Of a stretch of DNA of 59,561 nt, positions 52,161-59,561 are shown piece after piece. The notes under the pieces were generated by a model. It saw only the letters and a list, made by a program, of their open reading frames with translations. It did no database searches and had not been told where the DNA came from. The DNA comes from Algivirga pacifica (GTDB lineage Bacteria; Bacteroidota; Bacteroidia; Cytophagales; Flammeovirgaceae): contig NZ_BAABJX010000035.1 in assembly GCF_039543525.1 (NCBI RefSeq), forward strand, positions 1-59,561. The letters run 5' to 3'. The stretch's first letter is position 1, and every line of letters begins with the position of its first letter. The translations under genes were made by a program, and so were the position numbers.

Positions 52161-53227
52161 CCGCCTTTTTTTCTACGAAGTTGTCGCTGAAAATCTATTT
52201 CAGGCATGAGAGGTTCACCATTTTCAAGGTAATGATAAAAGTGTTCAGCAAAATAAGGAGCCAAAGAGACGCCTTTAGTGCCAAGTCCATTAAAAATCCC
52301 CACTTGAGGATATTCATGATGTAGCCCTATAAAGGGACGGCGATCATAAGTGGCAGGACGAATGCCTGCCCAATGATCTAGGATTTCATATTCATCGTTG
52401 CAGAGGGCGTGTAGCTTTTCTAAGAGTTGCTCTTTACCTTTTTCTGTTGGGGTATTATCCAATTGATGGTATTCATAAGTCGCGCCAACTTTACAAGTTC
52501 CTTCCTGATCGATAGGGATAATAAAGCCATTGCGGTTGATGATATGGTTAAAACGGGCATTCTTGAATTTCACCATTAATACTTCCCCTTTCACATTTCT
52601 AAAGTCAAGCCAGTTGAAATAAGGGTTGTCAGGGTTATTGGCACCTTCGGCAAAGATTACTTTTTTGGCTTGTATATCATTCCAGATTACCCCCTTTTCG
52701 GTAAGGGTTAGGTCCTTTGCTTCAAGCTTCTGTTCAACAAAATCTCCATTGGTTTCCATATACTTTTTAAAAGCTTCCAAAAAAGGAACTACCTCTAAAA
52801 AACCGGAACGTTGCACCTCCATACCTCCATAAGCTTGATTCACCTCTTGGTAGATACCGTCAGCATGAAAATCAACAATATAATTTTCATATTTCTCGTC
52901 AGCACTGGCGCTCATCCAATCCGTTTGCTTTTCCTGACTCTCAAAGGGAAAAAAAATGTTGATAGGGTAGAAGAAACGTTTTCCTAGGAATTCTTCCATT
53001 TCAGGATAGAAACTATGCAACTTATCAAATAGTGTGTCTGCCATCCACGTTTTGATCATTTTTCTACCAGTGATAGGATTTACGATACCACCGGCCATTC
53101 TGGATGAACTGAATGGGTTATATTTATCAAATAAGAGTACAGAGTGCCCTTTTCGTAATAAAGTATAAGCAAGTGTGGTGCCGGCAATCCCTTGCCCGGC
53201 GATCATATAATCGTAAGTCTTCTTCAT
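52145..53227 (-). CDS. FAD-dependent oxidoreductase (DAO family)
   Basis: A 360-residue flavoprotein. The dinucleotide-binding motif IAGQGIAGTTLAYTLL (about 9-24) opens it, with FDKYNPFSSSRMAGGI following; GATYEYHQLDNTPTEK (about 254-269), HWAGIRPATYDRRPFIG (about 289-305) and NGLGTKGVSLAP near the end fit the D-amino acid oxidase/glycine oxidase group. The substrate is unknown. The C-terminal GGRGKK and the stop codon are encoded by heptamer-repeat DNA, suggesting an insertion changed the end of the protein. Confidence 0.9.
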   Translation of the reverse strand: MKKTYDYMIAGQGIAGTTLAYTLLRKGHSVLLFDKYNPFSSSRMAGGIVNPITGRKMIKTWMADTLFDKLHSFYPEMEEFLGKRFFYPINIFFPFESQEKQTDWMSASADEKYENYIVDFHADGIYQEVNQAYGGMEVQRSGFLEVVPFLEAFKKYMETNGDFVEQKLEAKDLTLTEKGVIWNDIQAKKVIFAEGANNPDNPYFNWLDFRNVKGEVLMVKFKNARFNHIINRNGFIIPIDQEGTCKVGATYEYHQLDNTPTEKGKEQLLEKLHALCNDEYEILDHWAGIRPATYDRRPFIGLHHEYPQVGIFNGLGTKGVSLAPYFAEHFYHYLENGEPLMPEIDFQRQLRRKKGGRGKK

Positions 53228-53315
53228 AGGACAAAAATAATAAATCGCATTACTAAATTAGTAAATCATTGAGGTAAAAAGATAGGCTTATGGAATGATA
53301 GACTTATGAAATATC

Positions 53316-53323
53316 TATATTTG
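53316..53323 (+). promoter_or_regulatory. Bacteroidota -7-like box TATATTTG
   Basis: A perfect TAnnTTTG match 27 bases before the start of the MBL-fold gene. The -33 element is not clear. Confidence 0.45.
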
Positions 53324-53350
53324 TTCCTTAAATATTAATCTTAATTGTTT

Positions 53351-53992
53351 ATGATATATATAGAATCATTTGAGTTCGGAGCTTTTGCTGAGAATACTTA
53401 TGTCCTTTATGATGATACAAACAAAGGAATCATTATTGATCCCGGATGTATGGAGCCTTATGAAGAGCAACAGCTGAAAGCTTTTATTGATATGAAAGGC
53501 ATACAAATTGAGAAGATCGTCAATACCCATTGCCATATTGACCATATCTTTGGAAACTATTTTGCAAAAACAACATTTGAAGTGCCTTTATATTCTCCTG
53601 ATGGAGAACGTGAGTTATTGGAGCGAGGAGCTATGCAAGCTCAGATGTGGGGGATGCAAGGCTTTCAGGAGGTGGAAGCAGACCATTATTTACCTCAAGA
53701 GGGGACACTTACTTTTGGCGACTCTTCCCTTAAGATTTTATTTGTACCTGGGCACTCTCCGGGACATTTGGCATTCTATAGCGAAGCCCAAAGTTTTCTT
53801 ATCGGAGGAGATGTACTGTTTCATGGAAGCATAGGGCGTACGGACTTACCGGGAGGTGATCATCAAACGTTGTTGAATAGTATTCAAACACAGTTTTATG
53901 TATTGCCTGATAATACACGAGTATACTGTGGACATGGCCCAACCACTACGATCGGAAAAGAGAAAGTGTCTAATCCATTTGTGAAGGGATAA
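53351..53992 (+). CDS. MBL-fold metallo-hydrolase (glyoxalase II-like)
   Basis: A 213-residue metallo-beta-lactamase fold protein starting at ATG 53351. The metal motif THCHIDH holds His60, His62, Asp64 and His65; further ligands are His in PGHSPGHL, Asp in GGDVLF and the late His in YCGHGPTT. It resembles the YcbL-type short glyoxalase II group, which hydrolyses thioesters. It starts divergent from the FAD gene; pssA follows 43 bases later and is probably co-transcribed. Confidence 0.92.
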   Translation: MIYIESFEFGAFAENTYVLYDDTNKGIIIDPGCMEPYEEQQLKAFIDMKGIQIEKIVNTHCHIDHIFGNYFAKTTFEVPLYSPDGERELLERGAMQAQMWGMQGFQEVEADHYLPQEGTLTFGDSSLKILFVPGHSPGHLAFYSEAQSFLIGGDVLFHGSIGRTDLPGGDHQTLLNSIQTQFYVLPDNTRVYCGHGPTTTIGKEKVSNPFVKG

Positions 53993-54035
53993 TTTATTTT
54001 TTGAGATAATTGATGTTTGAACATCACCGTGAATT

Positions 54036-54740
54036 ATGATTAAGAAGCATATTCCTAATGCATTGACCACCGGCAATGTATTGTCAGGTACAGTAGGTAT
54101 TATTTTTTGTTTTCAAGGAGATTTAGTCATGGCGGCAGCATTAATGTTGCTCGGAGCTATATTTGATTTTTTTGATGGTTTTGCCGCACGTCTCTTGAAG
54201 GTGGCTTCACCTATAGGTAAGGAGTTAGATTCTTTGGCCGATATGGTTTCTTTTGGTGTGTTGCCGGGGATGATCGCCTATCATTTGTTATTGAAAGAAG
54301 CTCCTCATCCATACTTTCCGTATGTCGCATTGCTTATTCCAGCGTTCTCCGCTTTGAGGTTGGCAAAGTTCAATGTGGATACAAGGCAGTCTGATCGTTT
54401 TATTGGAGTACCTACTCCAGCCAATGCGCTGTTGTTTGGTTCACTTCCTGTCATCGCAGAAGTAAACCCAGCTTATGCTCCTTTAGTGTATAACCCTTGG
54501 CTATTAGCAGGGGTAGCGATTGTTATGTCGTTCTTGCTGGTGTCAGAGTTGCCATTGATAGCCATGAAGTTTAAAACATTTGGGTGGAAGAAAAATGAAT
54601 TCCGATTTGTCTTGTTGGGGTTGTCGTGTGTCTTTATTGTACTGTTCAAGGTATTAGCCATTCCAATGATCGTGATTACCTATATTCTGTTATCGATCAT
54701 GGAAACAATTGTACATAAAGATTCTAAAGAGAAGCAGTAA
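54036..54740 (+). CDS. pssA: CDP-diacylglycerol-serine O-phosphatidyltransferase
   Basis: A 234-residue inner membrane enzyme that makes phosphatidylserine, the precursor of phosphatidylethanolamine. The CDP-alcohol phosphotransferase motif is complete: Asp44, Asp47-Gly48, Ala-Arg, then Gly, Asp65 and Asp69. About six to seven hydrophobic helices follow. It is the second gene after the MBL-fold gene; a small lipoprotein gene follows 71 bases later. Confidence 0.95.
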   Translation: MIKKHIPNALTTGNVLSGTVGIIFCFQGDLVMAAALMLLGAIFDFFDGFAARLLKVASPIGKELDSLADMVSFGVLPGMIAYHLLLKEAPHPYFPYVALLIPAFSALRLAKFNVDTRQSDRFIGVPTPANALLFGSLPVIAEVNPAYAPLVYNPWLLAGVAIVMSFLLVSELPLIAMKFKTFGWKKNEFRFVLLGLSCVFIVLFKVLAIPMIVITYILLSIMETIVHKDSKEKQ

Positions 54741-54811
54741 ATATCATTGCGAGTTGGAGTGGATCGTTTTTATCTTGAGGTATTACTATCATTGAATTAA
54801 AAGCAGCCACT

Positions 54812-55264
54812 ATGAAACAACTATTTATTTTAGCAATAGCATTCCTTGTGTTTGCATGTGCAGGAAGCAAAAAAGCCACAGATAATTCCTCTCAGGAAAT
54901 GAAACCATCAGCAATTGATGGAGATTGGACTTTTGCATACTATGAGGAGATTAAAAGTGGAGACAAGACAGAGCCAGGAGAAGGAGTAGAACCCGTGTTA
55001 CACATTGAAACCTTGGAAGACGGTACATTGCGTTTTGCAGGACAGGTTTTTAATAATTATATGGGGGTGTTCACGAGAGAGGGGAAGAAAGGCTTGTCTT
55101 TGAACGGTGCCATGGCAGTGACCAGAAAAATGCCTATGAACCCGGGGGAAGAGGAGAAATATATCAAGTTTATTGAAAAAGTTTCTTCTTATCGAATGAC
55201 TTCTGATGGAATGTTAGAGCTTATCCATCAAGATGGAGACCACAAAATGGTATTTGAGAAATAA
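54812..55264 (+). CDS. META/HslJ-like lipoprotein
   Basis: A 150-residue lipoprotein with signal LAIAFLVFAC. After the lipobox the sequence DGDWTFAYYE, LSLNGAMAVTRKMPM, EEEKYIKFIEKVSSYRM and LELIHQDGDHKMVFE follows the pattern of the META/HslJ beta-domain, although the usual GCN is absent. Its role is unknown (envelope stress is known for E. coli HslJ). A terminator follows. It is the last gene of the plus-strand run. Confidence 0.8.
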   Translation: MKQLFILAIAFLVFACAGSKKATDNSSQEMKPSAIDGDWTFAYYEEIKSGDKTEPGEGVEPVLHIETLEDGTLRFAGQVFNNYMGVFTREGKKGLSLNGAMAVTRKMPMNPGEEEKYIKFIEKVSSYRMTSDGMLELIHQDGDHKMVFEK

Positions 55265-55292
55265 GCTCCAAACATCTTTTCACGCTATATAG

Positions 55293-55339
55293 ATGAGTCA
55301 CCCCATATTAACATTTAGGGGGGTGACTCATGTTTTTTT
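55293..55339 (+). terminator. Intrinsic terminator overlapping the next gene's stop
   Basis: ATGAGTCACCCC pairs with GGGGTGACTCAT across a 15-base loop, followed by T7. The T run overlaps the stop codon of the convergent minus-strand gene. Confidence 0.9.
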
Positions 55340-55859
55340 ATTTAGACTTTCGTTGCTTAAACGACCAAGTAAAGAAAAACTCCGACACGACCGTACCATC
55401 TTCCATTCTTCCTACGGTTTTCGTTTTTATAGTAGAAGCCTCTCCTGTATCAATCGCTTTTTGGATACACTCCATAATGGCATCCCCATCTTCACAAGTG
55501 AAGGTTACCTTTCCTGTGGCTTTTTTAGGAAATGTTGCTTCCATACCAATAATGATAAAAGCAACTGAAGGAGCATACCCTTGTATACCTAACATGCAAA
55601 GTGCCGCAGTAGAGAGTTCTGCTGCCATACTTTGAGCCGCAAAATACATGGACTTAAAAGGGTTTTTATTAATCCATTTGTACTTCATGCTAGTAGAGCA
55701 GGTGTGTAGGTCTAGGCTGTTTAGCTTCATGCCTGCCAAATACCCCAGAGGTACTTGCGTTAGGGTGAAAGTGCGAAAGACACTTTTGTTGAGCATTTTC
55801 TTGCGGAATTGTTCCTGTGCTTTTTGTTGCTCAATAGTTGTAGCCGTGTTGGTATTCAT
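55338..55859 (-). CDS. DUF4442 hotdog-fold protein
   Basis: A 173-residue protein with the hotdog layout of DUF4442: NPFKSMYFAAQSMAAELSTAAL (about 66-87; the conserved helix) and beta strands FIIIGMEATFPKKATGKVTFTCEDG (split region about 100-125) and TKTVGRMEDGTVVSEFFFTWSF. Related proteins are thioesterases, but no catalytic residue is certain. Convergent with the META-like gene. Confidence 0.85.
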   Translation of the reverse strand: MNTNTATTIEQQKAQEQFRKKMLNKSVFRTFTLTQVPLGYLAGMKLNSLDLHTCSTSMKYKWINKNPFKSMYFAAQSMAAELSTAALCMLGIQGYAPSVAFIIIGMEATFPKKATGKVTFTCEDGDAIMECIQKAIDTGEASTIKTKTVGRMEDGTVVSEFFFTWSFKQRKSK

Positions 55860-56037
55860 GTTTTTGTTGGTTTGAAATAGAATTTATTTTATATGTGTTG
55901 TTGCGTTATGAATATTATTGACTCTTGCCTGTAAAAATGCTGTGCTATTGTATTAATAGATGTTACGGAGAAGAAAGCCTATATGTGATTCAGTGGTAGA
56001 GTATGTATATTGATATATACTTAAAAACTAACCCGCT

Positions 56038-56256
56038 ATGAATATGGAATCCATTGATTTGTTATTCAAAGTCTACTTGATCGTATCAACCCTAGCTATC
56101 CTGATTCGTTGCTATCGTTCTTTTTTGGCTCATATGAGTATTGTAAGAGGATTGGTATCTGCAGTAGTATTATTGGGAGTACTTATGCTCTTCAATTTGG
56201 CCTTTTACGACTTCGTTACAGAAAATACCAGCATTTTTATGGCTGCAAACCAATAA
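56038..56256 (+). CDS. Small two-helix membrane protein
   Basis: A 72-residue protein with two hydrophobic segments (about 8-25 and 38-57) and a short positive loop between (RCYRSFLAHM). It has a clean start and downstream terminator. I do not recognise it; it may be a small inner membrane protein. Confidence 0.65.
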   Translation: MNMESIDLLFKVYLIVSTLAILIRCYRSFLAHMSIVRGLVSAVVLLGVLMLFNLAFYDFVTENTSIFMAANQ

Positions 56257-56354
56257 TAGGTATTCACTTATAGCAATATATGAAATATTGTCCTGAGTAG
56301 AATAATAGGGGATGAAATTCCCAATTGATTGAAAGAATAATTAGTATAAACAGT

Positions 56355-56392
56355 AAAAAACCTAGAAATTACCTTCTAGGTTTTTATTTTTA
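56355..56392 (+). terminator. Intrinsic terminator
   Basis: AAAAACCTAGAA pairs with TTCTAGGTTTTT around a 6-base loop, followed by more T. About 100 bases after the small membrane protein gene. Confidence 0.88.
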
Positions 56393-56473
56393 TTGAGTAT
56401 ATGTAAAAAGCGAAAACTTTTTTACGTGTAAGCTGCGATACAGATTCTTTATCCTTAGCCCATTAATCATACT

Positions 56474-57781
56474 ATGCAAGCAAAACATCCTACATCTTCA
56501 GCTGTCGCTGTTTCATCAAAAATACAAGATCAGGGAATGAATGATTCCACTAAATTTATGAAGGCAAAGAAGAAGTTTAGAGTCTACAATGAGCAAGAGG
56601 TGATGGAGAATATTGATAATCTCCATACGATGTTTGATGCAGGGTATGCGTATAGCATCACGACATCTGTTCTGACCCACTTGAATAGTCATTATTTCCG
56701 CGTCAAATTTATTGGTTTTGAAGAACAACCTGAGCGTGTTGGTGAAGATGTTCCCTTGATTTATGCGAGTAACCATTCGGGGATGGCATTTCCTTGGGAT
56801 GCTATAGCCCTTGCTTCTTCCTTTTTTGAACGGAGTGATTACAATTTAAAAAAAGCGGCTAGAGTGTTAGCTTCTCCTGCACTTTCATTAGCGCCTATTA
56901 TGAGCCCTTTCCTGATTCCTGATTTTTGGAAAAAACTGGGAGGCGTAGACGCGACATTGATAAACTACGATTCTTTAATGCATACCAAGGATAGTCAGGT
57001 TTTGATCTATCCGGAAGGTGTACCGGGTATAGGGAAGGGGTTTGATAAGAAATACAAATTAAGGCGATTGGCTTCCTCAACGATTCGTATGAGTATTAAG
57101 CATAAAACACCTATCGTACCAATTGCTACTGTAAATGGAGAGTATATTAACCCTTATAGCTATAGTATGGATTGGGTCAATCGGTTGGCGCAAAAGCTAG
57201 GCATTCCTTTTTTGCCTATAGGGCTAGCGTTGTTGGTCGTGCCTTTTCAGCCTTGGTTCTTTTATTTTGGGTTTCCAGCGAAATTGACTTTTGTAAAAGG
57301 GGCACCGTTCAAACCATATGAGTTGGTAGATGGCCGTGCATTAGAACAAGTTACAGAAGAAGAAATTCAACAGTTGAGAGATCAGTTTCAGGATCATATG
57401 CAAGCCCATTTGAACGATTCTGTAGCAGCCCATGGAACACATCCTTTCCAGTGGAAGGATTTCTGGAAAGAATGCAAACAGCAGTGGAGTATCCTTTGGC
57501 GCTTTAATCCATTAAATTGGTGTATGATTATGAAAGAGCACCATGCTTGGTACTTGAAAGAGAAGCAGCAACTACAGCAAGAAGGAAGGTGGCCAGAGGG
57601 GTATGAACAGCAAATTGAACTATGGAAATCCCTAAAGGCAGAGGGGAGAACATTCCCTTTGAAACGTAAAGGGCTAGTGAAAAGGTTTTTTGGTGATTTG
57701 ACTACCCTGTTATTGTATATTCCTGGACTGGGATTACTTTATATGCTTAGTAAGAGACCATCCAAAATAAATACGAAATAG
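56474..57781 (+). CDS. Lysophospholipid acyltransferase-family protein (PlsC-like)
   Basis: A 435-residue protein, longer than typical PlsC (about 240). Motif I reads NHSGMAFPWD (about 98-107), a H-x7-D spacing instead of the usual H-x4-D; motif III reads YPEGVPGIGKG (about 178-188), and VPIATVNGEY follows. The N-terminus (about 1-80) is unassigned; a hydrophobic stretch at about 245-275 and another at the C-terminus suggest membrane attachment. It likely transfers an acyl chain to a lysolipid. It is a single gene. Alternative starts exist at Met22. Confidence 0.86.
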   Translation: MQAKHPTSSAVAVSSKIQDQGMNDSTKFMKAKKKFRVYNEQEVMENIDNLHTMFDAGYAYSITTSVLTHLNSHYFRVKFIGFEEQPERVGEDVPLIYASNHSGMAFPWDAIALASSFFERSDYNLKKAARVLASPALSLAPIMSPFLIPDFWKKLGGVDATLINYDSLMHTKDSQVLIYPEGVPGIGKGFDKKYKLRRLASSTIRMSIKHKTPIVPIATVNGEYINPYSYSMDWVNRLAQKLGIPFLPIGLALLVVPFQPWFFYFGFPAKLTFVKGAPFKPYELVDGRALEQVTEEEIQQLRDQFQDHMQAHLNDSVAAHGTHPFQWKDFWKECKQQWSILWRFNPLNWCMIMKEHHAWYLKEKQQLQQEGRWPEGYEQQIELWKSLKAEGRTFPLKRKGLVKRFFGDLTTLLLYIPGLGLLYMLSKRPSKINTK

Positions 57782-57849
57782 TTGTATCTTTCTGTATAGG
57801 ATTTCGTATGTATTATTGAAAGATTACAATTAAAAATAATGTAAAGTGA

Positions 57850-57880
57850 TTGTTCATTCATTAAAGGTTTTTTACCTTTG
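57850..57880 (+). promoter_or_regulatory. Bacteroidota promoter, TTG-N20-TACCTTTG
   Basis: A -33-like TTG at 57850-57852 lies 20 bases from a perfect -7 box TACCTTTG at 57873-57880. The start codon of the phasin-like gene is 69 bases downstream. Both spacing and box fit the known Bacteroidota consensus. Confidence 0.6.
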
Positions 57881-57948
57881 TTACTGAGGGGAATAGAAAC
57901 TCTCAGGAGTAATCAATCCATATTTTTCACCCCATAATAGACCCAATA

Positions 57949-58290
57949 ATGGAAACTCTAATCAAAAAATTCATCTACACAGGCGTAGGCTTAGCAGCTT
58001 TTACGGCCGAAAAAGTTAAAGAAGTAATTGATGCAATGATTGCTGAAGAACGTATTTCAGAGGAAGAGGGTAAGAAGATCGTGAGAGAGTTAATGAGCAC
58101 CACTGAGAACAAGAAAATGGAGGTGGAAGAGCAATTGAGATTAATCAGCGATCGATTGACAAAGGCATTTAGCCGAGCAGAGTCTCCTGCTGATAAAGAG
58201 GAGATGGAAATGCTAAAGGCAAGAATTGAAATATTAGAGCAACGTTTGGCAGAGTCAGAAGCAAAGGAAGCTGCCGAAAAAAGTGAATAA
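57949..58290 (+). CDS. Phasin-like coiled-coil protein
   Basis: A 113-residue protein. Residues 5-30 (IKKFIYTGVGLAAFTAEKVKEVI) form the amphipathic start typical of the PhaF/phasin-like family; the rest is a charged coiled coil with EERISEEEGKKIVREL. Such proteins coat polyhydroxyalkanoate granules or are regulators, but no PHA synthase gene is present here. Promoter seen at 57850. fbp follows 168 bases later. Confidence 0.85.
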   Translation: METLIKKFIYTGVGLAAFTAEKVKEVIDAMIAEERISEEEGKKIVRELMSTTENKKMEVEEQLRLISDRLTKAFSRAESPADKEEMEMLKARIEILEQRLAESEAKEAAEKSE

Positions 58291-58458
58291 GATAAAAGTA
58301 AAGAGTTAATTCATACTTTTGTGATGTGTGTACCGGTATTCTTGAAAGAGGATGCCGGTTTTTTTTATGGAATTATAGCAACCGGTTGCGTAAATATGAA
58401 AATTCTTAGTTAATTTGTTTTGACCAATCAAATTTTCATATACTATCTAATTACATTT

Positions 58459-59472
58459 ATGTTAGGAGATTTAACCGCCCCAGTAGGGACAACACTAGAC
58501 CGTTTCATTGCACAAAAGCAAGAACAATTTCCGTATGCTACCGGAGAGTTATCACAGTTGCTGCGGGATATAGCACTTGCTTCCAAGATTATTAACAGGG
58601 AAATCAATCGGGCAGGGCTTGCAGGCATTGAAGGTGCTTCAGGTACAGAAAATGTACAGGGTGAAGCACAGCAAAAACTCGATGTGGTAGCAGATGTGCG
58701 TTTTACCCGGGCCTTATCCAAAGGAGGTGAAACCTGCGGAATTGTTTCGGAAGAATGCGATCACATTATTGAAACAGGTAACAAACACGCAAAATATATA
58801 GTAACGATAGACCCTTTGGATGGTTCCTCTAATATTGATGTAAACGTATTAGTCGGAACCATTTTTTCTATCTATCGTCGTCGTTCCCCTATTGGATCCT
58901 CACCTACAGAGGCTGATATGTTGCAGGAAGGTACTGAACAAGTAGCGGCGGGTTATGTATTGTATGGATCTTCTACCATGTTGGTATACTCTACCGGCTA
59001 CGGAGTAAATGGTTTTACGTATGAGCCATCTTTAGGGGAGTATTTCCTTTCCCATCCTAAAATGAAAATGAAGGAAGATGGAAAAATATTTTCAATCAAT
59101 GAAGGAGCTTATAATACCTTTCCTGAGGGAGTAAAGGCGTATCTTAAGCACTGTAAAGATCAAGAGTATTCAGGGCGTTATATCGGTTCTTTGGTGGGTG
59201 ATTTTCATCGAAACCTGCTAAAAGGAGGGATTTATATTTATCCTGCGACGGAGAAGTATGAGCAAGGAAAGTTGAGATTGTTGTATGAGTGTAATGCATT
59301 GGCATTTTTGGCAGAGCAGGCAGGAGGAGTAGCGACAGATGGGTATCAACGAATCTTGAACGTCAAGCCTACGTCACTTCATCAGCGAACGCCTTTCTTT
59401 GTAGGTTCTAAGAAAATGGTAGAGAAAGCCATGGAGTTGCTCAAGGAGCCACAGGAAGAAGTAAAAGCCTAA
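58459..59472 (+). CDS. fbp: Class 1 fructose-1,6-bisphosphatase
   Basis: A 337-residue enzyme of gluconeogenesis that hydrolyses fructose-1,6-bisphosphate. Start at ATG 58459 (MLGDLTAPVGTTLDRF); the TTG upstream adds no homologous sequence. The metal/phosphate motif DPLDGSSNIDVNVLVGTIF (about 118-136), the early EGASGTEN and the LYECNALAFLAEQAGG segment match class 1. Together with pckA it gives the pathway's two committed steps. A REP-like repeat begins three bases after its stop. Confidence 0.95.
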   Translation: MLGDLTAPVGTTLDRFIAQKQEQFPYATGELSQLLRDIALASKIINREINRAGLAGIEGASGTENVQGEAQQKLDVVADVRFTRALSKGGETCGIVSEECDHIIETGNKHAKYIVTIDPLDGSSNIDVNVLVGTIFSIYRRRSPIGSSPTEADMLQEGTEQVAAGYVLYGSSTMLVYSTGYGVNGFTYEPSLGEYFLSHPKMKMKEDGKIFSINEGAYNTFPEGVKAYLKHCKDQEYSGRYIGSLVGDFHRNLLKGGIYIYPATEKYEQGKLRLLYECNALAFLAEQAGGVATDGYQRILNVKPTSLHQRTPFFVGSKKMVEKAMELLKEPQEEVKA

Positions 59473-59475
59473 GCA

Positions 59476-59498
59476 GGAGCGACCCTTGTGGTCGCCCT
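59476..59498. repeat. REP-like GAGCGACCCTTGTGGTCGCCC element
   Basis: The same near-palindrome as at 44551 (reversed) and 51990, beginning three bases after the fbp stop codon. Confidence 0.75.
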
Positions 59499-59561
59499 TA
59501 GTTTGCCCCGCATGCAAACATATCTGGCAGCTTGCAAGAAAGCTGTGCCGCCTAATCGGAG

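Overview
The window looks like a chromosomal segment of a Bacteroidota bacterium, most likely of the Cytophagales or a related marine group. The signs are several exported proteins ending in type IX secretion (T9SS) sorting domains, SprB-type repeat proteins, -7 boxes of the form TAnnTTTG, lipid A synthesis by LpxB, and an ExbB/ExbD operon with the extra membrane protein typical of this phylum. The DNA is moderately AT-rich. I saw no prophage, integrase, transposase, CRISPR array or rRNA. The order and genus are inference.

Layout. 1-530: two tRNA-Asp genes, a terminator and a heptamer repeat. 844-2491: a TPR protein and a histidine kinase. 3033-7002: a secreted beta-helix protein and a 955-residue T9SS protein. 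7088-12004: a polyprenol-phosphate glycosyltransferase, a RecB/AddA-like helicase-nuclease and a small exported protein. 12381-21033: a 2482-residue protein with about 30 SprB-type repeats, then a three-repeat paralogue. 21402-27211 (minus): an RND efflux operon (adaptor, pump, outer membrane factor). 27503-34674: pterin synthase, LpxB, ABC-F ATPase, secreted VWA protein, SpeD-SpeE fusion, IspH. 34760-38411: arginine deiminase-family enzyme divergent from PEP carboxykinase. 38688-44415: DUF3108 protein, TatD, asparaginase, and the ExbB / small membrane protein / ExbD / ExbD operon. 44684-51950: an unrecognised 820-residue protein, a membrane protein with a 2Fe-2S ferredoxin, a linker-rich cytoplasmic protein, an OmpA-family protein and a lipoprotein. 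52145-59472: FAD oxidoreductase, MBL hydrolase, phosphatidylserine synthase, META-like lipoprotein, hotdog protein, acyltransferase, phasin-like protein and fructose-1,6-bisphosphatase.

Most genes are core metabolism and envelope biogenesis (pckA and fbp for gluconeogenesis; lpxB, pssA, ispH and the acyltransferase for membranes). The accessory content is surface proteins and repeats. Two observations stand out. First, the gaps between genes are filled by several families of short repeats: perfect 7-bp tandem arrays (CCGATAA x17; AAAAGGT x5), degenerate relatives, and two long palindromic elements about 190-220 bp long. Several sit flush against stop codons, especially where genes converge. 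Second, the SpeD-SpeE fusion carries a spermidine synthase domain that has lost the usual catalytic aspartate. The giant SprB-repeat protein also shows two repeat classes with a shifted cysteine register and an internal two-repeat duplication.
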